From positions 1-64,000 of the forward strand of contig JAIEMJ010000038.1 of NCBI GenBank assembly GCA_019752335.1: DNA of 64,000 nucleotides. The letters are read 5' to 3'. Numbering within the stretch: position 1 is the stretch's first letter; the number at the start of each line of letters is the position of its first letter. The position numbers and the translations under genes are program-made. Of this stretch, positions 17,957 to 26,272 are shown in pieces. Under the pieces are notes generated by a model. That model worked only from the letters and a program-made list of their open reading frames with translations. It was not told the origin of the DNA and ran no database searches. The DNA is from Bryobacteraceae bacterium. GTDB lineage: Bacteria; Acidobacteriota; Terriglobia; Bryobacterales; Bryobacteraceae.

Positions 17957-18886
17957 ATGCGTTTTCTGCCGCTCTTATTTTGCCTCGCCGTTGCTCACGC
18001 CCAAGTGGGCGTCGTGGCCCAGAAGAATCAGGTGGACGTCACCATCGACGGCCAACCCTATACGACCCTTTACTTCGGCCCGGATACCACGAAGCCGTAT
18101 CTGCATCCGCTGCGCGCCGCCTCCGGCAAGCTCGTTTCCCGCCGCTTTCCGATGGACAACGTCGATGGTGAATCGAAGGATCATCCCCATCATCGTGGCC
18201 TCTGGTTCTCGCATGGCGATGTGAACGGCTGGGATTTTTGGGCTAATGAGAAGTCGCAGAAGGGCGTCGGGAAGGGCTCCGGCGTGATCGCCCTTGACAA
18301 GCTGGTGTCCGCCAAAGGCGGCAAGAAGGCCGGCGAGATCAAAGCCAACTTCACCTGGAAGGACGGTACCGGCAAGTCGCTTCTCGCCGAGCAGAAGACC
18401 ATCCGCATCGAGCCCATGGGCAAGTCCCGCGTGATCGACCTCGACATCCAACTCACCGCGCTCGACACCGTCAAATTCGGCGACACCAAGGAAGGCGTCT
18501 TCGCCATTCGCCTGGCCAAGGCGCTCGAAGAGACGCAAACCGGCACCATGCGCTCCGCTTCCGGCGCCATGAAGGAGAAGGCCGTCTGGGGCACGGCGTC
18601 GCCCTGGGTGGACTACACGGGCACGATCGAAGGCGAGTCTCTCGGCATCGCCATCTTCGACCATCCGAAGAATCCCCGCCACCCCACCTACTGGCACTCC
18701 CGCGCCTACGGCCTCTTCGCCGCCAACATCTTCGGCGTCCGCGACTTCACCCGCGACAAAACCAAGAACGGAGACCTCGAGCTGAAGACGGGCGAAAAGC
18801 TACACTTCCGCTACCGCGTCCTCATCCACCCCGACGGCACCGAAGCGGCCGGCATCAGCAAACTCTATGAGTCCTGGGCCAAGTAG
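17957..18886 (+). CDS. Secreted DUF6807 (PmoA-like) family protein
   Basis: 309 residues with a signal peptide (MRFLPLLFCLAVAHAQ). The family's core is clear: TTLYFGPDTTKPYLHPLRAASG near residues 36-57, the histidine-rich DHPHHRGLWFSHGDVNG near 75-92, then GWDFWAN. Family members are often annotated PmoA but are not methane monooxygenase. They occur with sugar isomerases and dehydrogenases in Planctomycetota and Acidobacteriota. The fixed histidines suggest metal or sugar binding. It is divergent from the TIM-barrel gene with a 36-nt shared promoter region. CATACT lies 6 nt before the ATG. Confidence 0.88.
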   Translation: MRFLPLLFCLAVAHAQVGVVAQKNQVDVTIDGQPYTTLYFGPDTTKPYLHPLRAASGKLVSRRFPMDNVDGESKDHPHHRGLWFSHGDVNGWDFWANEKSQKGVGKGSGVIALDKLVSAKGGKKAGEIKANFTWKDGTGKSLLAEQKTIRIEPMGKSRVIDLDIQLTALDTVKFGDTKEGVFAIRLAKALEETQTGTMRSASGAMKEKAVWGTASPWVDYTGTIEGESLGIAIFDHPKNPRHPTYWHSRAYGLFAANIFGVRDFTRDKTKNGDLELKTGEKLHFRYRVLIHPDGTEAAGISKLYESWAK

Positions 18887-18968
18887 GGGATCTACTTTGT
18901 GCCTGCGCCGCTGAGGAAGCTGCCAAGCGATCCCGGAGAAATACGCCGCTTGGCCAGCGCGCTAAACA

Positions 18969-19340
18969 CTACGGAACCGGCACGACGGCCGGCGCGCCTT
19001 GGTCCTTGACGAAGAACGCGAGGAATACCGCCGGCTTCGTCTTGCTGGCATTGCGGCCAACGACGTGGATGTCTTGCGGGTTCTCCGTGAACGTCTGCCC
19101 CGGCCCCAGGGTGACTTCCTTGCCGCCCTTCACCTGCATCACGATGGAACCCTCCACCACGTAAACGAAGACATGCGCGTTGTGCCGATGGACTGACCCG
19201 GTAGCGCCCGGCGCGTACTCCACCCGCAGCAGCGCCCCCTCCTTGCCCGGAATGCCGTCGAGCGGCTTGCTAATCAGCGGCGTGACCTTAGTGTCTTGCG
19301 CGGCCAGCAGGCCGGCGGCAAAGAAGAGTAGCTTCAGCAT
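18969..19340 (-). CDS. Secreted cupin-domain protein
   Basis: 123 residues: a signal peptide (MLKLLFFAAGLLAAQ) and one cupin barrel. Motif 1 is GSVHRHNAHVFVYVVEGSIVMQVKGG near residues 48-73, and motif 2 is LGPGQTFTENPQDIHVV near 78-94. The histidines and the Glu that bind metal are partly kept. The likely role is small-molecule binding or a simple metal enzyme outside the cytoplasm. TATACT lies exactly 6 nt before the ATG and no ribosome site is visible, so it should be a leaderless single-gene unit. Confidence 0.88.
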   Translation of the reverse strand: MLKLLFFAAGLLAAQDTKVTPLISKPLDGIPGKEGALLRVEYAPGATGSVHRHNAHVFVYVVEGSIVMQVKGGKEVTLGPGQTFTENPQDIHVVGRNASKTKPAVFLAFFVKDQGAPAVVPVP

Positions 19341-19346
19341 CCGGAC

Positions 19347-19352
19347 AGTATA
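19347..19352 (-). promoter_or_regulatory. -10 box for leaderless cupin mRNA
   Basis: TATACT on the minus strand, with 6 nt between it and the ATG at 19340. The predicted +1 is the A of the start codon. Confidence 0.65.
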
Positions 19353-19370
19353 CCGCCCTCCATCGGGATA

Positions 19371-19757
19371 CTAGAGACAACGCAGTTCTGGATAAGCGAG
19401 CAAGCGCTCATCAACCGTAAGCAGGGGGATCTTCATTTCAATGGCCGTCGCGGCGATGAATCGGTCGGCCGGATCCGGGTGCGGCAAAGCGACCGTCCGC
19501 GAACGAACGGCGATCGCAAAAGTAATGCCCGCTTCCCGCACTTGAACGGAACGAAGGGCCTGGCTGACCCAGACGGAGGGAACAGCGGTCACCGGGAGCC
19601 GCTCCTTCTCGATCAGCATGTGGGCCTCCCAAACGCTGATAGCACTGAGCAGGAGCTCGTTGCCCTCGTCCTCCATCAGGGTTCGATGAGTCCGGCTCAA
19701 ACGTGGATCCCCGAGAAGAAACCAGATCCAGATGTGGGTATCGAGCAGCAGCCTCAT
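19371..19757 (-). CDS. vapC: VapC-type PIN-domain toxin
   Basis: 128 residues, the standard PIN-toxin length. The acidic residues of the nuclease site are visible: D6 in LLLDTHIW, E44 in ISVWEAH, D95/D98 in HPDPADRF and D116 in LTVDERLL. VapC toxins cleave specific RNAs, often tRNA, when freed from the antitoxin. The ATG follows the antitoxin stop with no gap, the usual coupled arrangement. The cognate antitoxin and its operator are listed next. Confidence 0.93.
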   Translation of the reverse strand: MRLLLDTHIWIWFLLGDPRLSRTHRTLMEDEGNELLLSAISVWEAHMLIEKERLPVTAVPSVWVSQALRSVQVREAGITFAIAVRSRTVALPHPDPADRFIAATAIEMKIPLLTVDERLLAYPELRCL

Positions 19758-20000
19758 TTACGAATCGCGCATGGCCTCCCACTCCACATCTTCCAGCGGC
19801 TGAACGATGTCCCCCGCCGGCTTGAGCAGAGTAGACTTCATCACGCCAAAGGCGCCTTTACGGCTACGCGGACGTGCCGGGTGGACCACCACCAAAGGCT
19901 CACCGTTCTTGAGAACCTCAATCGGCTCACCGGTTTGGCGCACTTCCTCCAGCAATCGCAGGCATACCGCCTTGAACTCGGACACGTTGATCTGCTCCAT
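19758..20000 (-). CDS. Phd/YefM-type antitoxin
   Basis: 80 residues from the ATG at 20000: MEQINVSEFKAVCLRLLEEV, then GEPIEVLKNGEPLVVVHPA. This is the Phd/YefM DNA-binding fold (N-terminal dimer with INVSEFKA). The C-terminal part (DIVQPLEDVEWEAM) is acidic and should wrap around the PIN toxin. A longer frame reaches back to 20081 but would read through the operator, so it is rejected. Autorepression through the palindrome at 20000-20040 is the expected control. Confidence 0.92.
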   Translation of the reverse strand: MEQINVSEFKAVCLRLLEEVRQTGEPIEVLKNGEPLVVVHPARPRSRKGAFGVMKSTLLKPAGDIVQPLEDVEWEAMRDS

Positions 20001-20040
20001 AGCTTGACTATAGTCACTAAATGTGACTATAGTCAAGCTA
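20000..20040 (-). promoter_or_regulatory. Palindromic operator-promoter of the toxin-antitoxin pair
   Basis: Perfect inverted repeat: tagcttgactatagtcac (20000-20017), a 5-nt centre, and its exact complement (20023-20040). Each arm itself contains the 10-bp palindrome gactatagtc, so there are two sites 19 bp apart. On the minus strand the arms also supply TTGACT and TATAGT spaced by 18, with 6 nt to the ATG. Because of the symmetry the same promoter exists on the plus strand. Confidence 0.9.
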
Positions 20041-20116
20041 TTCGCCAGACGCCGCCAGTGGTTACGGGCTTCAGCCCGCAACCCGCAAGATGGACCCCCT
20101 AGTCCGTCACCCTGAT

Positions 20117-21247
20117 TTACGCGTTCCTCGCCAGCGACTCGCTATTCCAACCCTCCACCATCTGGATGCAGGCGCGGATATAGCCGAAGGAGAAGGCGAA
20201 GGCTTGCTGGCTGCGCGGGTCGCCGGGGATATGGGGGACGTGGTCCGGCATCACCATGCCGTCGAAGCCCACTTCCTTGTACGTCTTGATGCACTCCAGG
20301 AAATTCACATCGCCATCGTCGGGCAGCACCTCCTGGAAGTTGAGAAACTTGCCCTTGATATTCCGGAAATGCACATTGAAGATCTTCTTGCGCGTGCCGA
20401 AGTAACGAATGATCTCGTGGATCTCCTTATTCGGATTCTCCAGGTCCTCGCTGATCGTACCCTGGCAGAAATTCAAGCCGTGGTAGGGATTCTCCTTGAT
20501 GCTCACGAAGCGCTTTAGTCCTTCGAAGCTACCCAGCACCGTTTCCACGCCGCGCCAGCCCTTGCCCTTGGGCATTCCAGGATCGTGCGGATGACAAGCG
20601 ATCTTCACCTTGTATTCGGCGGCGACGGGCACCACGCGTTCCAGGAAGTAAGTGATGCGCTCCCAGTAAACGTCGGCCGGCACCGGGCCAGCTTCCGTCA
20701 GCGGCGGATCCTGCTTACCCTTCGCATAGTTAAACGTACTCAAAGTCGCGCCGCCGCGGCCGATGGTGGGCTCCGTGCGGACTACGCCCAAGATACTCAT
20801 GTTGTATTTCGCCGACGGAATTCCCGCGCGGGAAATATTCCGGATGATGTTACAGACATCTTCAATATCGCGATCCCGCTGCGGACTGTTGCCCTTCATG
20901 ATGTCCGGATATTCGTGCTTCGTGATGTAAGCCGAACTGAGCGGCAAAGGCACCATATCCAGATTGATCTTGTGCTTCTCGACGCGCTCCTTCAACGCTT
21001 TCAGGTTGTCGACGCTCCATTTCTCGTCGTACTTGCGCGAGGGCAGCGTGCTGCAGATGCTGGTGAGTCCGAAGGCGGCGAACAGGCCCAGGCTCACCTC
21101 GTCGTCGGCGTTCTGCGTGCCGAGCTTCATCACGCCGGGCTTGCCGGAAAGCGAAGGGTGGAAGGACTTAGCGGTGGCTGCGGCCGCCGCGGGCGACGCC
21201 AAGGCGGCCGCTGCTGTGGAGGCTTCGAGAAAATTACGTCGTTTCAT
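20117..21247 (-). CDS. UxuA-like mannonate dehydratase family protein, Tat-exported
   Basis: 376 residues. The N-terminus MKRRNFLEASTAAAALASPAAAAA is a twin-arginine signal, unusual for UxuA itself, which is cytoplasmic. The barrel shows KIACHPHDPGMPKG near 222-235, HGLNFCQGTISED near 265-277, FNVHFRNIKG and GMVMPDHVPHIPGD near 330-343, which match the metal ligands of the mannonate dehydratase group. True UxuA removes water from D-mannonate. This exported paralogue may act on another sugar acid. TATTAT lies 9 nt before the ATG. It is the last gene of a run downstream of tsaE (14-nt overlap) but may also have its own promoter. Confidence 0.82.
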   Translation of the reverse strand: MKRRNFLEASTAAAALASPAAAAATAKSFHPSLSGKPGVMKLGTQNADDEVSLGLFAAFGLTSICSTLPSRKYDEKWSVDNLKALKERVEKHKINLDMVPLPLSSAYITKHEYPDIMKGNSPQRDRDIEDVCNIIRNISRAGIPSAKYNMSILGVVRTEPTIGRGGATLSTFNYAKGKQDPPLTEAGPVPADVYWERITYFLERVVPVAAEYKVKIACHPHDPGMPKGKGWRGVETVLGSFEGLKRFVSIKENPYHGLNFCQGTISEDLENPNKEIHEIIRYFGTRKKIFNVHFRNIKGKFLNFQEVLPDDGDVNFLECIKTYKEVGFDGMVMPDHVPHIPGDPRSQQAFAFSFGYIRACIQMVEGWNSESLARNA

Positions 21248-21665
21248 CGTGCGGACATAATATCACTTCAATTTCCCGGCTCTCATCCGGCCGCCGCCGC
21301 AGGCGCACCTCAATGCGCTCGCGCGGCCACAACTCCGGGAAGCGTTCGCCCCATTCGATGAGCGTGAGCGCCGGCCGGTCCAGCAACTCGTCGAGGCCCA
21401 AGGCCTCCACCTCCCGCGACTCGTCCAACCGGTACAGGTCAATGTGGAAGACCCGCGCGGGCACGCCGTATTCGTGAATCAAGGTGAACGTGGGGCTGGT
21501 GACGGAGTCCGCCAAGCCGCGCCCCTCGACGATGCCCTTCGTCAACGTGGTTTTACCGGCGCCCAAATCGCCGATCAGCAGGACCAACGCCTGCGCCGGC
21601 CACGCGGCGGCCAGTTTCCGGCCGAGGGCGATGGTCTCGTCTTCGCTATGCGTCGAGTAGGTCAC
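21234..21665 (-). CDS. tsaE: tRNA t6A synthesis ATPase TsaE
   Basis: 143 residues, the usual length. The P-loop is GDLGAGKTT at residues 32-40, followed by SPTFTLIHEYG near 57-67, DLYRLDESREVEALGL and IEWGERFPELWP, all typical TsaE signatures. The protein is the ATPase of the TsaBDE complex that makes N6-threonylcarbamoyladenosine in tRNAs reading ANN codons. The start is GTG at 21665, 20 nt inside the end of the nnrD/E gene, a common neighbour in bacteria. Confidence 0.95.
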   Translation of the reverse strand: MTYSTHSEDETIALGRKLAAAWPAQALVLLIGDLGAGKTTLTKGIVEGRGLADSVTSPTFTLIHEYGVPARVFHIDLYRLDESREVEALGLDELLDRPALTLIEWGERFPELWPRERIEVRLRRRPDESREIEVILCPHDETT

Positions 21666-23019
21666 GATAAGCCTCGGGCAAGTAAGTGAGCAAGTCTGTC
21701 GCGATAACGCAATGCTCGGTCAAGTGCCTCTCCGCGCACCCGCCCGCCTTGCCATGCAGCCAGACGGCGGCCAGGATGGCCTCCTTCGCCTGAGCCGGAT
21801 GCTGCGCCAGCAGGCTCGCAATCAGCCCAGTGAGAATGTCGCCGGAGCCCGCCTTGGCCATGGCGGGCGTCCCCGTCGGATTGACGTAGACGTGGCCATC
21901 CGGAAAGGCGATCAGAGTCCGCTGACCCTTCAATACGAGCACCACTTGATGCAAGACAGCAAAGCTACGTGCATTCACAACCCGGTCGCCCGTGGAGTCC
22001 GGCTGCAAACGGCGCATCTCGCCAGGATGCGGCGTGAGGACGCGCAACGCCGGGGCAAGCGGTATCGCCACCGTCGCCAACAAGTTCAGCGCATCTGCAT
22101 CCATCACCATCGGCTGCGGTGCACTCGCGTACCACTCGAGCGCGCGCCGGTCCATGCCCAGCCCCGGCCCGACGGCAAGCACGGTGTACTTCGACAGGTC
22201 CGCAAGATCAGCGGCGGTCATCAACTCGGGCGGCAGACTCGCCGCTTCGCTATGCACCGACACCCAACCGGCGCCGCCCCGCAACGCGGCCATCCCAGCC
22301 ATCTCGGCCGCGCCCGTCTTGCCCTTCGCCCCGCCCACCACCAGCACGTGCCCGAAATTGCCTTTATGCGCGTCACGAGGACGGCGCGGCAGCACGGGGG
22401 GGCCACTCAAATGCAGCGAACTCGCCAACAGACTTGCCGGTGACCCGATCTGACAAACGTGAGACTCGCCCAGCCGGTCACAATTTGGCGGCAGCACGTG
22501 CGCGGGCTTGGGCGCGGTGAAGGTCACCGTCAAGTCCGCCCGCACGATGGCCCCCACCTGATCCGGCGCGTCGCTATTCATGCCGGAAGGCAGATCGACG
22601 GCCACCACCGGGACGGCGAGCGAATTGATTTCGGCAATCAATTCGGCCACGCGGCCGCGCGCGGCTCCGGTGATTCCCGTGCCCAGCAGGGCGTCCACCA
22701 CCAACGTTGGCTGCCCGGTAAAGCCAAGCTGAGCGCCCGTCGCCGCCAACATGCGCCATTGTTGCTCCAAGGGTTCAGCCGCCAGGACAACGTCCACCTG
22801 AGCCTGGTCCACCACGGCCAACAGCCGCGCGATCGCCAGTCCGTCGCCGCCGTTGTTGCCCTTGCCCACGTAGACGCGCACCCGATGCGCGGACAGTCGC
22901 CCAAAGCGTTGCCGCATGCACTCCACCACGCGATGAGCGGCGTTCTCCATCAGGATGTCGCCTGGAATGCCCGTGCGCTCGTCCACCAAGCGCATCTCCG
23001 CGGCCGTCAGTACTTGCAC
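21646..23019 (-). CDS. nnr: Bifunctional NAD(P)HX epimerase/dehydratase
   Basis: 457 residues with both domains. The N-terminal YjeF_N epimerase has GIPGDILMENAAH near 17-29, VYVGKGNNGGDGLAIARLL near 49-67 and VVAVDLPSGMNSD near 137-149. The C-terminal ribokinase-like dehydratase (NnrD) has GHVLVVGGAKGKTGAAEMA near 223-241, the phosphate loop LTPHPGEMRRL, and GTPAMAKAGSGDILTG near 392-407. The enzyme repairs hydrated NADH and NADPH. The start is GTG at 23019, 4 nt after the rimP stop, so rimP, nnr and tsaE form one unit. Confidence 0.95.
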   Translation of the reverse strand: MQVLTAAEMRLVDERTGIPGDILMENAAHRVVECMRQRFGRLSAHRVRVYVGKGNNGGDGLAIARLLAVVDQAQVDVVLAAEPLEQQWRMLAATGAQLGFTGQPTLVVDALLGTGITGAARGRVAELIAEINSLAVPVVAVDLPSGMNSDAPDQVGAIVRADLTVTFTAPKPAHVLPPNCDRLGESHVCQIGSPASLLASSLHLSGPPVLPRRPRDAHKGNFGHVLVVGGAKGKTGAAEMAGMAALRGGAGWVSVHSEAASLPPELMTAADLADLSKYTVLAVGPGLGMDRRALEWYASAPQPMVMDADALNLLATVAIPLAPALRVLTPHPGEMRRLQPDSTGDRVVNARSFAVLHQVVLVLKGQRTLIAFPDGHVYVNPTGTPAMAKAGSGDILTGLIASLLAQHPAQAKEAILAAVWLHGKAGGCAERHLTEHCVIATDLLTYLPEAYRDLLDA

Positions 23020-23023
23020 CGGC

Positions 23024-23503
23024 TTACCCCTTCGGCCACTCGAACTTCAGGTTCGCCTTGCTGATCTGGTCCAGCGGCACGCCCAACGTCTCCCGCTCCA
23101 TGGTCAACTGCACGACGCCGTCCGCAAAGCCGGCCAGCCGGCCCACCAGCGTCTTCTGTTTGCCAATCGGCTCCCGTAGCACGAGCTTGGCGAGTTGCCC
23201 GGTGAAGCGCGTATAGTCGCGCGCCGTCACCAGCGCGCGCTCAATGCCTGGCGAGCCCACTTCCAACTGGTAGCCGTCTTCGCCGGGAATCAGATCCTCG
23301 GCGTCCAGCACGGCGGACACCTGATGCGACACCTTCTCGCATTCGTCCAGCGACACGCCGCCCTCCACGTCTTTATCGAGGGTGATGCGCAGCAGCCGGT
23401 GCTTGCCGCCGCCCACCATCTCCACCTGCATCACCTCCAGGCCCAGGCTGGTGGCGGCCTGTTCCACGATTTCCTTCAAACGGCCGAGTATAGCTTCGCG
23501 CAA
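23024..23503 (-). CDS. rimP: Ribosome maturation factor RimP
   Basis: 159 residues from a TTG at 23503 with GGGAGG 4 nt upstream. The open frame runs back to 23656, but the extra 51 residues have no RimP match and cross the speA promoter region. Conserved stretches are EIVEQAATSLGLEVMQVEM, LRITLDKDVEGGVSLDECEKVSHQVSAVLD and LEVGSPGIERAL. RimP assists 30S subunit assembly. The neighbours nusA and infB, which usually follow rimP, are missing here. Instead nnr and tsaE follow, so the classical rimP-nusA-infB order is broken. Confidence 0.93.
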   Translation of the reverse strand: MREAILGRLKEIVEQAATSLGLEVMQVEMVGGGKHRLLRITLDKDVEGGVSLDECEKVSHQVSAVLDAEDLIPGEDGYQLEVGSPGIERALVTARDYTRFTGQLAKLVLREPIGKQKTLVGRLAGFADGVVQLTMERETLGVPLDQISKANLKFEWPKG

Positions 23504-23550
23504 AACGCCTCCCAGTGTCACCCTAGCAAACCCTGTAACCAAAATGCTGC

Positions 23551-23578
23551 TTGGGCGATCCCCCCAATTCGTTAAACT
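23551..23578 (+). promoter_or_regulatory. Candidate sigma-70 promoter of speA
   Basis: TTGGGC (23551-23556), a 16-nt spacer and TAAACT (23573-23578). The spacer/-10 block CCCCCAATTCGTTAAACT is 14/18 identical to the block before the ATP synthase operon at 54212-54229. The leader to the TTG start would be about 50 nt. Confidence 0.55.
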
Positions 23579-23631
23579 GAAGGGGACCCGGGCCGCGCGC
23601 GCCCATCCAGTTTGCGAGGACGAGAAAAACA

Positions 23632-25575
23632 TTGAGCCTGAAAATGAACGAAGCACCGGCCACGTTTGAGCCGAACGAGCGCTGGTCAGCGGTGGATGCG
23701 AACGAACTGTACGACGTCAGCCGTTGGGGCAAGGGTTACTTCTCGGTGGGCCAGAACGGCCACCTCTGGGTCCATCCGTCGAAAGAGCCCGGGCGGCAGA
23801 TTGACCTCAAAAATCTGATCGACACCCTGCGCCTGCGCGGCATTCAGACGCCGATTCTCATCCGCTTCGGCGAGGTGCTGCGCCATCAGTTGAGCGAAAT
23901 CAACGATGCGTTTCAGGTGGCGATTAAAGAGAACGGCTACCAGGGCAAGTACTGCTGCGTCTACCCGATCAAGGTGAATCAACAGCGCCACGTGGTGGAA
24001 GAGGTGCTCGCCTACGGCAAGCAATACGGCTTCGGCCTGGAAGCGGGATCGAAGCCAGAGTTGATGGCCGTGCTCGGCATCACTGACGGCTCCACGCCGA
24101 TCGTTTGCAACGGCTTCAAGGATGACGAGTACATCGAGATGGTGATGCTCGCCAAGAAAATCGGCCGCAACATCACGCCGATCATCGAAAAATATACGGA
24201 GCTCGACTTAATTCTCAAGTACTCCGAGAAGGTGGGCGTGCGTCCGACGATCGGCTTGCGCGTCAAGCTGGCGGCGCGCGGCTCCGGCCGTTGGAAGAGC
24301 TCCGGCGGTTACCGCTCCAAATTCGGGCTTACAGTAAGTGAAGCGCTGAAGGTACTCGCGGAACTGAAGGCGCGCGGCATGGAAGATTGCCTCGAGTTAC
24401 TCCATTTTCACCTCGGCAGCCAGATTACGAATATCCGGCAGATCAAGGGCGCGGTGACGGAACTGGCGCGGATTTATGCGGACCTGAAGAAGCAGGGCGC
24501 GGGCTTGAAGTTACTCGACGTGGGCGGCGGCTTGGGGATCGATTACGACGGCTCCCAGACGGACTTCGAGTCGAGCGTGAATTACTCCTTGCAGGAGTAC
24601 GCCAACGACGTGGTCCACCACATTCAGCATGTGTGCGATGAAGAGTCCGTCGCGCATCCCACGATTGTCACGGAGAGCGGCCGCGCCATCGCGGCCTATC
24701 ACAGCGTCCTGGTCTTCAACGTCGTGGGCGTGTCGGGCTTCGGTGACGAAGAGCTGAAGGAGGTCTCTTCCGAGGCCGAGCAGCCGCTGATTGACCTACA
24801 GGAGACCCATCGTAGTTTGACGATGAAGAACCTGCTCGAAAGCTTCCACGACGCGCAGCAGGCCCTCGATTCGGCGCTGAACCTCTTCTCGCTGGGCTAT
24901 ATGTCGCTCGAACAGCGCAGCATGGCGGAGAACTATTATTGGACCATTTGCCGCCGCGTGCTCAACATGGCTAGGACCATGGACGTTTTTCCCGAGGAAC
25001 TCGAAGGCCTGGATAGCTTGCTGGCGGACACTTACTTCTGTAACTTCAGCCTCTTTCAATCGATGCCCGATAGCTGGGCGATCAAGCAGCTTTTCCCAGT
25101 GATGCCGATTCACCGTTTGAATGAGCGCCCCGGCCGCAAGGGCGTCCTTGGCGACGTCTCCTGCGATTCGGATGGCAAGATCGATCAGTTTATTGACCGG
25201 CGCGACGTGAAGAAAACATTGCCGCTGCATCCCTTCGGCGAAGACGAGTATTACCTGGGAGCTTTCCTCGTGGGCGCCTATCAGGAAATTCTGGGCGACT
25301 TACACAACTTATTCGGCGACACGAATGCCGTCCACATTAAGTTGAGCGACACCGGCTCCTACGAGCTCGAGCACTACGTGCCCGGCGATACCGTGCGCGA
25401 GGTGCTGGACTACGTGCAGTTCTCCTCCAAGGCGTTGCTGGAGCAGTTCCGGCGCGATGTGGAGGTCGCGTTGCGCGAGGGCCGCATCGGTTACGAAGAG
25501 AGCGGCCGGTTGCTGCGCTTTTACGAAGATGGCCTGCAAGGCTACACCTACTTGGAAGACGCTCACGTTAAGTAA
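23632..25575 (+). CDS. speA: Biosynthetic arginine decarboxylase
   Basis: 647 residues, the normal size of SpeA. The PLP lysine lies in CCVYPIKVNQQRHVVEEV (about residue 114). GLEAGSKPELM, GLRVKLAARGSGRWKSSGG, the substrate/PLP glycine stretch DVGGGLGIDYDG and the TESGRAI motif are all present, as is the C-terminal LPLHPFGEDEYYLGAFLVGAYQEILGDLHNLFGDTN. The enzyme makes agmatine for polyamine synthesis. The frame opens with TTG at 23632 (GAGGA 10 nt before). An ATG at 23644 is the other candidate. It heads a plus-strand series to the selenoprotein gene. Confidence 0.96.
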   Translation: MSLKMNEAPATFEPNERWSAVDANELYDVSRWGKGYFSVGQNGHLWVHPSKEPGRQIDLKNLIDTLRLRGIQTPILIRFGEVLRHQLSEINDAFQVAIKENGYQGKYCCVYPIKVNQQRHVVEEVLAYGKQYGFGLEAGSKPELMAVLGITDGSTPIVCNGFKDDEYIEMVMLAKKIGRNITPIIEKYTELDLILKYSEKVGVRPTIGLRVKLAARGSGRWKSSGGYRSKFGLTVSEALKVLAELKARGMEDCLELLHFHLGSQITNIRQIKGAVTELARIYADLKKQGAGLKLLDVGGGLGIDYDGSQTDFESSVNYSLQEYANDVVHHIQHVCDEESVAHPTIVTESGRAIAAYHSVLVFNVVGVSGFGDEELKEVSSEAEQPLIDLQETHRSLTMKNLLESFHDAQQALDSALNLFSLGYMSLEQRSMAENYYWTICRRVLNMARTMDVFPEELEGLDSLLADTYFCNFSLFQSMPDSWAIKQLFPVMPIHRLNERPGRKGVLGDVSCDSDGKIDQFIDRRDVKKTLPLHPFGEDEYYLGAFLVGAYQEILGDLHNLFGDTNAVHIKLSDTGSYELEHYVPGDTVREVLDYVQFSSKALLEQFRRDVEVALREGRIGYEESGRLLRFYEDGLQGYTYLEDAHVK

Positions 25576-26266
25576 GGTCCATGTCGTATTAGTGACGCCG
25601 CGCAACCCGCTGAATATCGGCGCGGTGGCACGGGCCATTAGTAACTTCGGCTTCGAAAGCCTACGCTTGGTGGACCCTTACCGCGTCGCGATGGACGAGG
25701 CTCGCAGCGCCCCCGGCGCCGGCGCGATTCTGGTCTCGGCCCGCGAGTACGCCACGGTGCGCGAAGCCATCGCCGATTGTGAGTTGGCCGTCGGCACGGC
25801 GTCCATGGACTTGCGGGAGTCGCGTCTGCCGCTGGATCGCTTAGAAGACGCCGCGCCGCTGGTGCGGGGCACTCCCGGCAACGTGGCCTTGCTCTTTGGC
25901 TCCGAAAAATACGGCCTCTCGAACGACGACCTCAGCTTCTGCCACCGGCTGGTACGCATTCCCACGCGGCCTGAACATGGCTCAATGAATCTCGGCCAAG
26001 CGGTCGCCGTCTGCCTCTATGAGCTAATCCGCGAACCAGGCACTTACCCGCCAGCGGTGCGGCGGCAAGCCCCATCTGGGCAACTCGACCGCCTCGCCGA
26101 CGGGCTCCAGCAAGTGCTCACCCAAGTGGAGTACGCGCAAGTGCCCACCACGCTGCACAAGCTGCGCCGCCAACTGCGGCGGCTGCATCTATCGCCCAAG
26201 GATGCGCAAGCCGTGCAAGGCATGCTCCGGCAAATCCTCTGGAAACTCGGAAGCAAGTTATCCTAG
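25529..26266 (+). CDS. TrmJ-like SPOUT RNA methyltransferase
   Basis: SPOUT-fold RNA methyltransferase of the TrmJ/TrmH group. VHVVLVTPRNPLNIGAVARAISNFGF is the N-terminal signature. NVALLFGSEKYGLSNDDLSFCHRLVRIPT, then GSMNLGQAVAVCLYEL, form the knotted SAM site. TrmJ methylates the ribose at position 32 of tRNA. The start is uncertain: the ATG at 25529 lies 47 nt inside speA and adds an odd leader. The homologous part begins near 25590, and no good start codon lies there. The C-terminal 60 residues form an extra helical part typical of TrmJ. Confidence 0.85.
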   Translation: MACKATPTWKTLTLSKVHVVLVTPRNPLNIGAVARAISNFGFESLRLVDPYRVAMDEARSAPGAGAILVSAREYATVREAIADCELAVGTASMDLRESRLPLDRLEDAAPLVRGTPGNVALLFGSEKYGLSNDDLSFCHRLVRIPTRPEHGSMNLGQAVAVCLYELIREPGTYPPAVRRQAPSGQLDRLADGLQQVLTQVEYAQVPTTLHKLRRQLRRLHLSPKDAQAVQGMLRQILWKLGSKLS

Positions 26267-26272
26267 AGACAT

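Noticed and set aside
23507-23656. N-terminal extension of rimP
   Set aside because: No RimP similarity, and it would read through the speA promoter. TTG at 23503 with GGGAGG fits the family length.
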